Shown here one piece after another: positions 58,973-64,000 of a stretch of DNA of 64,000 bases. The stretch covers positions 2,666,001 through 2,730,000 of the forward strand of contig NZ_CP013979.1 in the NCBI RefSeq assembly GCF_001660485.1, in the 5' to 3' direction. The translations under genes were made by a program, and so were the position numbers. Below the pieces are notes generated by a model. The model searched no databases, was not told where the DNA came from, and was given only the letters and a program-made list of their open reading frames with translations. How positions within the stretch are numbered: the first letter of the stretch is position 1; the number at the start of each line of letters is the position of its first letter. Source of the stretch: Agromyces aureus (lineage in GTDB: Bacteria > Actinomycetota > Actinomycetes > Actinomycetales > Microbacteriaceae).

Positions 58973-60079
58973 GTGTCGTCGATTCCAGGCCAGCGCGTCG
59001 AACGCGACGCCAAGATCGCTGAACTTCACGAACGCCTGACCGTTGCCGTCGAACAGCTCGTGTCTGGCGACGCTTGGGTCAAGGCGATCGAGTTCGCAGC
59101 GCGCTTTCGCCGACGGTCGTTCAACAACGTGCTGCTCATCCATGTACAGCACGCCGCCGCCTACGAGCTCGGTACAGTGCCCGAGCCTGCCCCGACATTC
59201 GTCGCGGGCTTCAAGCAATGGCAGGCGCTCGGGCGACGCGTGACCGCGGGCCAACACGGGTACTCGATCCTCGCGCCGCTGACCGCGAGATTCGCGACCG
59301 CTGACCCGGCCGATCCGGGCTCGTGGCACAGGCTCGCGTCAGCTGAGCGCCCCAGACCTGGCGAAGTGGTCCGACCGAAGCTCATCGGCGTTCGACCCAC
59401 GTACGTCTGGGATGTCTCGCAAACCGACGGGCGGCCACTCCCCCAGCGGCCTGCACCGAGGCTGCTCCATGGCGAGGCACCAACGGGGTTGTGGGATGCT
59501 CTCGCCGCACTGGTTGATCGCGCCGGCTTCGTCCTGTCTTCGGCACCGGATGCCACCGCGCTCGGTGGCGCGAACGGGCTCACCAACTTCATTGATCGCA
59601 CCGTGCTCGTGCGCGCCGATCTCGAGCCGGCCGCGGCCGTCAAAACGCTGGCACACGAACTGGCGCACCTCCAACTTCACGACCCGGAGGCCGCGCCACG
59701 CGGGATCGGACCGCTCGCAGGCACGAACCCCTCAGATGACGTCCCTCAGCATCGTGGGATCGCCGAGGTCGAGGCCGAATCGGTCGCGCTCATGGTCGGC
59801 GCCGCGCACGGCATGGACACTTCGGTCTTCACCGTTCCATACGTGTCCGGGTGGGCCGACTCGGTGCCCGGGATCACGCCTGTCGAGGTCGTGCAGGCCA
59901 CCGGCGAACGGGTACGACGTGCGGCAGGCGGCATCCTCGATGAGCTCCGAACGCCGCAGCTCGACGATGGCGATCCCGTCGCGCTCGGGCAGGTGCAGGT
60001 CGCCGCAGCTCGCTCGCTCGCTCCGACTGCGCCGCCGAACAGAGCGATGGACCCGATCAGCACGCGGGGGCTCGCATGA
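58973..60079 (+). CDS. ArdC-like antirestriction protein
   Basis: 368 aa from a GTG at 58973 after GGAAGG. The N-terminal ssDNA-binding part (FRRRSFNNVLLIHVQHAAAY, FKQWQALGRRVTAGQHGYSI) and the C-terminal zinc metalloprotease motif (VKTLAHELAHLQLH, about 228, with EVEAESVALMVG supplying the third ligand) match ArdC of conjugative plasmids. It coats incoming single strands and guards them from host nucleases. It is the first gene of a plus-strand chain and is probably controlled by the upstream palindromes. A 4-bp overlap (ATGA) links it to the prim-pol gene. Confidence 0.85.
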   Translation: MSSIPGQRVERDAKIAELHERLTVAVEQLVSGDAWVKAIEFAARFRRRSFNNVLLIHVQHAAAYELGTVPEPAPTFVAGFKQWQALGRRVTAGQHGYSILAPLTARFATADPADPGSWHRLASAERPRPGEVVRPKLIGVRPTYVWDVSQTDGRPLPQRPAPRLLHGEAPTGLWDALAALVDRAGFVLSSAPDATALGGANGLTNFIDRTVLVRADLEPAAAVKTLAHELAHLQLHDPEAAPRGIGPLAGTNPSDDVPQHRGIAEVEAESVALMVGAAHGMDTSVFTVPYVSGWADSVPGITPVEVVQATGERVRRAAGGILDELRTPQLDDGDPVALGQVQVAAARSLAPTAPPNRAMDPISTRGLA

Positions 60080-60990
60080 GGTTCGGCGAGGTTCTGCTCC
60101 TCACGAGCAGGCTGAGCCCGCGGGACGCCGCACGCGCGTTCGCGGAAGCCGGCGTACCGGTGTTCCCCTGCATCGCTGGAGGCAAGCGACCGCTGACGTT
60201 GACCGGCTTCCATGATGCGACCGCCGAACCCGGGGTGGTCGCCGAATGGTGGTCGGCCTGGCCGAACGCGAACCTGGCAGTGCCGACTGGCGCACGGTCC
60301 GGTCTCGAAGTCGTCGACGTCGACGTCAAGGACGAGCGATCTGGTTTCGACGCCTTCTCGGTGGCACAAGCGGCCGGCATTCTGGACGGCGAGTACGCAC
60401 GAGTCCGCACCCCCTCAGGTGGGATCCACGTGTACTTCCCCAGTGCCATCGACCGGCCGCAACGCTGCTGGCAGTCAGCGACGGCTCACATCGATTTCCG
60501 CGGCGACGGCGGCTACGTCGTGGTCCCGCCCTCGTGCATCTCAATCGACACCGGTCGCGCCACATACCGACTCTCCTCGCTCAGCTCGGGCGAGCCGCAC
60601 CCGGTCGACGCGACCGCGCTTCGCTCGCTGATCGATCCGAACTCGGTACGACCGCGAAGGGATGCCGCGCAAGCCTCGCCGTCGGCAGCGCTACCCGGCA
60701 CCGTGGACCGGCAGCGCCTCGCGGCGTGGGTGGCTCAGCTGCGGGAAGGCGAGCGGAATCACGGCCTGTTCTGGGCAGCATGCCGACTCGCCGAGGCAGG
60801 GCTCACGGCCGTCACAATCGAAGACGCGCTCGGTGCGGCCGCCTCGAGGGCGGGCCTCGCCGACGACGAGATCGCCATCACCATCCGGTCAGCCCAACGC
60901 CACGTCAGTCGGAGCTCGGCTGCGCAGGGCGTCTGGCAGGAATGCCCTGTGCTCGCAACGCGGATCAGCGAGTCATCGTGCAGGCGATGA
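60076..60990 (+). CDS. Bifunctional DNA primase/polymerase-type protein
   Basis: 304 aa. N-terminal prim-pol domain: PVFPCIAGGKRPLTLTGFHD, then LEVVDVDVKDERSG with the catalytic Asp pair, TPSGGIHVYF and FRGDGGYVVVPPS. The C-terminal part is helical (LREGERNHGLFWAACRLAEA). Such proteins occur on actinobacterial plasmids and ICEs and prime DNA after transfer or for element replication. Coupled on both sides by ATGA. Confidence 0.87.
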   Translation: MRFGEVLLLTSRLSPRDAARAFAEAGVPVFPCIAGGKRPLTLTGFHDATAEPGVVAEWWSAWPNANLAVPTGARSGLEVVDVDVKDERSGFDAFSVAQAAGILDGEYARVRTPSGGIHVYFPSAIDRPQRCWQSATAHIDFRGDGGYVVVPPSCISIDTGRATYRLSSLSSGEPHPVDATALRSLIDPNSVRPRRDAAQASPSAALPGTVDRQRLAAWVAQLREGERNHGLFWAACRLAEAGLTAVTIEDALGAAASRAGLADDEIAITIRSAQRHVSRSSAAQGVWQECPVLATRISESSCRR

Positions 60991-61670
60991 CGCCGCGTTC
61001 CAGTGATGTTCGGCTGGCGACGTTGACTGCGGTCGCCGGTACCGTCTTCATCGCCGCGGGTGCGTTCTGGCTTTCGTTCACATCGCTCAGCGATCTCGCA
61101 CGGCGTTCCGGAGTGGATCCCGGTCAGGCGTGGATGTGGCCGCTCATCGTCGACGGCATCATCGTGGTCGCGACTGTAGCAGCGGTCGCACTCACCGGCA
61201 CCCGGGGCTCCTGGTATCCGTGGATGCTGCTGGTCGCCGGCGCCGGCATCTCGGTTGCCGCGAACGCGATCCATGCAGTCGTTGCGGAGACGACCGAGGT
61301 TCCGCTGGTGCTCGCGGCCTGCGTCGCATCCGTGCCGCCGATGGTGCTGTTGGCCATCACCCACCTGACGTCGGTGCTGATGGGTTCGAAGAGCAGCACC
61401 CAACCGGATACCCGGCACATCACGACATCGACAGCACCGGCGCGCGCTGTGGCGAAGGCGCGGCGTGCGCTCCCGCCTGCTGCTGCGACGTCGGCCCCCA
61501 TCGCCCCCCGCGACGATGCGTCATCGCTGCGGTCGCTCGGTTGGTCGAACGCGGCGATCGCGAAAAAGCTCGGCGTGCACCCGTCCACGATCGGGCGTTG
61601 GCTGAGCGATCACGTCGGCGCACCTTCCTCGCAGACCGACACCGTACGGGAAGGTGCGAGCGATGGATGA
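60987..61670 (+). CDS. DUF2637 membrane/HTH protein (Spd-type)
   Basis: 227 aa. Four N-terminal membrane spans (TLTAVAGTVFIAAGAFWLSF, WPLIVDGIIVVATVAAVALT, WYPWMLLVAGAGISVAANAI, ACVASVPPMVLLAITHLTSV) form the DUF2637 domain. The C-terminus has an HTH (LGWSNAAIAKKLGVHPSTIG). Streptomyces plasmid spread proteins have this domain; it is thought to act in intercellular or intramycelial DNA spread. ATGA coupling with the primase gene. Confidence 0.85.
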   Translation: MTPRSSDVRLATLTAVAGTVFIAAGAFWLSFTSLSDLARRSGVDPGQAWMWPLIVDGIIVVATVAAVALTGTRGSWYPWMLLVAGAGISVAANAIHAVVAETTEVPLVLAACVASVPPMVLLAITHLTSVLMGSKSSTQPDTRHITTSTAPARAVAKARRALPPAAATSAPIAPRDDASSLRSLGWSNAAIAKKLGVHPSTIGRWLSDHVGAPSSQTDTVREGASDG

Positions 61671-62073
61671 AGACGAGTTCGAGAAGTCTCGGGCGATTGG
61701 CGATCAGGCGGCCAGGAAGACTCTGACCCAGTCAGGTGTCAGAGAGGTTGATCTTCGTGAGCGCATTCGAGCTCTCGTCGACGCATCCCGATCCACGATC
61801 GGAACGGAACGTCTCGCGGGTGAGTCGAACGGGTCCGACCAGCGGCCGGGAATCGTCTGGGTTCGTGCTTCAGATCTCTTGAGCTCGAGCACTGGACGAG
61901 TCGCCGGTCGCGGCCTCGATCTAGAAGCGGACCTCGCTCGCCGCCTGCGCCGAGCACCGGCATCCACCCGGCGCGCGATCCGGGAGCGCGCTGCCAAGCT
62001 CCCTCCCCTCTCCGAGTTCGGGCGCTCCCCTTCGCCCACGAAATTCGCCCGTCCGGGCCTCGGACGGCGGTGA
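61663..62073 (+). CDS. Basic/hydrophilic hypothetical protein of the element backbone
   Basis: 136 aa, no membrane span. DLEADLARRLRRAPASTRRA then IRERAAKLPPLSEFGRSPSP is a basic, low-complexity C-terminus that may bind DNA. It overlaps the DUF2637 gene by 8 bp and is followed 3 bp later by a possible start of the next gene. No family recognised. Confidence 0.62.
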   Translation: MDEDEFEKSRAIGDQAARKTLTQSGVREVDLRERIRALVDASRSTIGTERLAGESNGSDQRPGIVWVRASDLLSSSTGRVAGRGLDLEADLARRLRRAPASTRRAIRERAAKLPPLSEFGRSPSPTKFARPGLGRR

Positions 62074-62130
62074 ATCATGAGCATCCTGCTGACCGCGGCA
62101 ACACGCACCGAACCGACAGGAGGTGCCGCG

Positions 62131-62961
62131 ATGAACTGGCGCTCGACTCAGGAGGACGCCACGCAGGCGTTTCGCAGTTCAGAAGGCCTGCGAACACTGC
62201 TTCGGCGGCTGCAGGAATCCGATGGCGCTGCTTGGCGCACCGACCCCGAAGCATCCGCCCTCTTGCAATTCGCGGCGGAGAAGTACTCGGCGCTTGCGCG
62301 CAAGCACGGCCTCGATCCATGGGAGGCAGCGTCGGCCGCGTTCGACGCGATGCGTGCGCCAGCTACGCTTCGCGCCGACGACCCGTGGGCACTTGTCACC
62401 CGCGCGGTGCAGGTGACCTGCATCGCCGAGGAGCGCGCGCAGGGGTTGCTCTGCTCGGTGCATCAGGCGCGGCGAGCGAAGGTGTCGGCCTTCCACGACG
62501 CCGAGCGATTCAGCGACCGCGAACACGAGCTGCCCGAGTATCACCCGGCGTTCCGCACTGAACCGGTTGACTTCGACCCGGACCACAGCAGCCGCGAGGA
62601 CGTGAGCGCCGCCGTTCGAGACGCGATCATGCTCTTCAGTCTCCTCGGCTGGCCTCGAGACCGCGCCCGTTCCGGAGTCGAGTATGTCTGCGGCCGCCTC
62701 GCCGATGCGCCGTCACGGGCATCCGCGTACGAATCGCTCCGACGAGATGCCGCGGCCCGCGCCCACCTGGATCTGCACCAACGAGCGTGGCTCGCAATGC
62801 TCAAGACGTTGCTCGGCTGCTGTGATCCGTTGCATCAGCACACGGTCGCCGGCCGCGGCATCCTGTGGCGCCTGCTCGTCGGGGAGCCGCTCCGTGCGCT
62901 CCTGCATGACGATGACCTGGTGACGGAGATCGTCGTCAATGCGCCGCGGGTGCTCTCATGA
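62131..62961 (+). CDS. Helical hypothetical protein of the element backbone
   Basis: 276 aa from the ATG at 62131, eight bases after a strong AGGAGG; an ATG at 62077 is upstream but has no ribosome-binding site. Features: EKYSALARKHGLDPWEAASA, ARAVQVTCIAEERAQGLLCS (reads like a sigma-factor-type helix) and DLHQRAWLAMLKTLLGCCDP. It may be an RNA polymerase sigma-like or replication protein, but evidence is weak. ATGA overlap with the ParB-like gene. Confidence 0.62.
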   Translation: MNWRSTQEDATQAFRSSEGLRTLLRRLQESDGAAWRTDPEASALLQFAAEKYSALARKHGLDPWEAASAAFDAMRAPATLRADDPWALVTRAVQVTCIAEERAQGLLCSVHQARRAKVSAFHDAERFSDREHELPEYHPAFRTEPVDFDPDHSSREDVSAAVRDAIMLFSLLGWPRDRARSGVEYVCGRLADAPSRASAYESLRRDAAARAHLDLHQRAWLAMLKTLLGCCDPLHQHTVAGRGILWRLLVGEPLRALLHDDDLVTEIVVNAPRVLS

Positions 62962-63938
62962 CCGGCGGGCAGGGGCACATCGAGCTCGATCGGTCGATCG
63001 AATCGATCCGCATCGGTGCGCGTCACCGCCGCGACCTCGGCGACATCAAGGGGCTCGCCGCCTCGATCGAGCGGCAGGGCCTGTTGCAGCCGATCACCGT
63101 CACGCCGGATGGGGATCTGGTCTGCGGCGCGCGCCGCCTCGCTGCCCTTCGGCTGCTCGGGCTCCGACAGGTCAGTGTCTGGGTACGATCGGGAATCTCC
63201 GATGATCTCGCCCGGCTGCTCGCTGAACAAGACGACAACGCGATGCACAAGTCCCTCGCGCCGACCGAGGCTGCCGCCCTGTACCGGGAAGTCAAGGAAC
63301 TCCTCGCGGAGGATGCCCAGAGGCGGCAGCAGGCGAGCCGGTTCCAAGCAGCCGGAGCTCACCCGGACGGTGCCGCACCGGGTGCGGCACCGAGTCCACG
63401 CGGGTCCGGGGATGCCCGCGCCCAGGCCGCCCAACTCGTCAGCGGCTCTCGCTCGTACAACACGCACGAACGCATCGCGCGGCTGCAGCAGATCGCGGAT
63501 GACGAGACCGCACCGGCAGACGTCCGAGCAGATGCGAGGCGGGCTCTCGAAGCCATCGATGGCGGGGCGCCCGTGAAGCCCACGCTGCGCGCGGTGACGG
63601 AGCAGCTCGAAGGCAGTGATGACCTCGACGAGGAGGCGGAACTGCAGCAGCTCGCGCAGACGGCACTCACTCGGGTGAAGTCGGAGCCGCGGTCCAAGCG
63701 GCGCGGTCGTGTGTCGGCAGCACAGGATGACGGCGAGCTCCTGAGACTTCCGGCTCGCGCATTCGTCCTGCAGTGGTCGGACCTGCACGAGTGGTGGCGG
63801 CGCTTCGATGCCGAAGAGGTGGCGGCAGCGCTGACCGACGAGCAGTGGGACCAGTTCGAGGCGACGCTCGAAGGATCAGTCGAGTTCGCCGAGTCGCTTC
63901 GCAATCTCCGACGTCGCGCCCTCGCCGCATCAGGATGA
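62958..63938 (+). CDS. ParB-like partition/DNA-binding protein
   Basis: 326 aa. Residues about 8-95 are the ParB/Sulfiredoxin-type nuclease domain: DIKGLAASIERQGLLQPITV and LVCGARRLAALRLLGL (GERR-like CTP motif, here GARR), followed by AEQDDNAMHKSLAPTEAAAL. The HTH and dimerisation parts are less clear; a Gly/Ala/Pro linker and an acidic helical end follow. It should segregate or regulate the element. No ParA gene is visible before the edge. Confidence 0.82.
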   Translation: MTGGQGHIELDRSIESIRIGARHRRDLGDIKGLAASIERQGLLQPITVTPDGDLVCGARRLAALRLLGLRQVSVWVRSGISDDLARLLAEQDDNAMHKSLAPTEAAALYREVKELLAEDAQRRQQASRFQAAGAHPDGAAPGAAPSPRGSGDARAQAAQLVSGSRSYNTHERIARLQQIADDETAPADVRADARRALEAIDGGAPVKPTLRAVTEQLEGSDDLDEEAELQQLAQTALTRVKSEPRSKRRGRVSAAQDDGELLRLPARAFVLQWSDLHEWWRRFDAEEVAAALTDEQWDQFEATLEGSVEFAESLRNLRRRALAASG

Positions 63939-64000
63939 CGCGGCTCTCCTCTCCGATGACTGAAGCCATCGAGGTCGGGGAGGAAGCAGCTCGTGACATC
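63935..64000 (+). CDS. Start of next backbone gene (runs off right edge)
   Basis: ATG at 63935 overlaps the ParB-like stop (ATGA). The 22 visible codons read TRLSSPMTEAIEVGEEAARD then I. Too short to identify. Confidence 0.5.
   Translation, partial: MTRLSSPMTEAIEVGEEAARDI

Noticed and set aside
58797..59039. 80-codon plus-strand reading between operators and the ArdC gene
   Set aside because: Starts inside an operator palindrome and overlaps the start of ardC in another frame; low-complexity end.
1..64000. CRISPR array
   Set aside because: No regularly spaced identical repeats of 23-40 bp; the only tandem repeats are the 18-bp and 9-bp ones described.
1..64000. Insertion sequences or transposase genes
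   Set aside because: No DDE or tyrosine/serine recombinase motif was recognised; the element's integrase is presumed outside the window.

Overview
This is high-GC (roughly 65-70%) DNA with short leaders, frequent 4-bp ATGA/GTGA start-stop overlaps and actinobacterial families throughout (CmtR, CsoR, DUF2637, MobF TraA, LPXTG surface protein). It fits an actinobacterium, most likely a Microbacteriaceae member such as Microbacterium or a relative. The family-level call is inference from gene style; no marker gene is present.

The left 14 kb looks like ordinary chromosome. It holds a partial APC permease divergent from an XRE-cupin regulator coupled to an EamA exporter, a sortase-anchored surface protein, a divergent adenosylhomocysteinase-like enzyme, a PAS-GAF-GGDEF protein, a MarR regulator, an alpha/beta hydrolase and a decayed quinone reductase. 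A tightly coupled minus-strand operon follows at 10.2-13.7 kb: small ORF, acyl-CoA-dehydrogenase-like protein, PIG-L deacetylase/methyltransferase fusion, GT2 glycosyltransferase. Weak direct repeats and an eroded tRNA-like fragment flank it.

At 14.00-14.08 kb the 3' end of a tRNA-Pro gene, without its 5' half, is followed by a hairpin terminator. I read this as the displaced attachment site of an integrative conjugative or mobilizable element that starts here and runs out of the right edge (at least 50 kb). The intact tRNA-Pro and the integrase should lie beyond 64 kb.

The first cargo block (14.5-33.2 kb) is metal and redox handling: CmtR with a P1B-4 ATPase and a decayed dsbA; a copper/thiol/envelope series on the minus strand (CtaG, CopD-CtaG fusion, CcdA, TlpA-like, DsbA-like, M23 peptidase, small membrane protein, Lnt); ArsR with a CDF exporter; Dyp peroxidase, PCuAC chaperone and CopC; and a MerR-controlled unit with a MerT-like protein and an Acr3-type permease. 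Next come a 15-residue-repeat protein, small hypotheticals and a MobF relaxase-helicase TraA (33.2-38.8 kb). The 39-48 kb stretch is a patchwork of a TIR protein, a DUF5677-like protein, a TetR/MFS operon with two microproteins, tiny membrane proteins, a 391-bp direct duplication and dispersed palindromes.

A second metal block (48.4-55.4 kb) has DUF305, CsoR, CopB, a YHS/TRASH-like protein and CopZ on one strand, and a second CmtR operon with a different CDF exporter, an intact DsbA, a thioredoxin-like protein and a 49-aa zinc-ribbon protein on the other. At 55.5-58.8 kb an XRE regulator, an ImmA/IrrE peptidase, a multi-span membrane protein and an alpha/beta hydrolase sit behind four palindromic operators. 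The window ends in a plus-strand chain of element maintenance genes: ArdC-like antirestriction protein, prim-pol protein, DUF2637, two unknowns, ParB-like protein and the start of another gene.

The element therefore combines transfer and maintenance genes with several independently regulated metal-resistance units (CmtR twice, ArsR, MerR, CsoR), an efflux pump under TetR, and TIR and ImmA/IrrE genes typical of defence or element-control loci.
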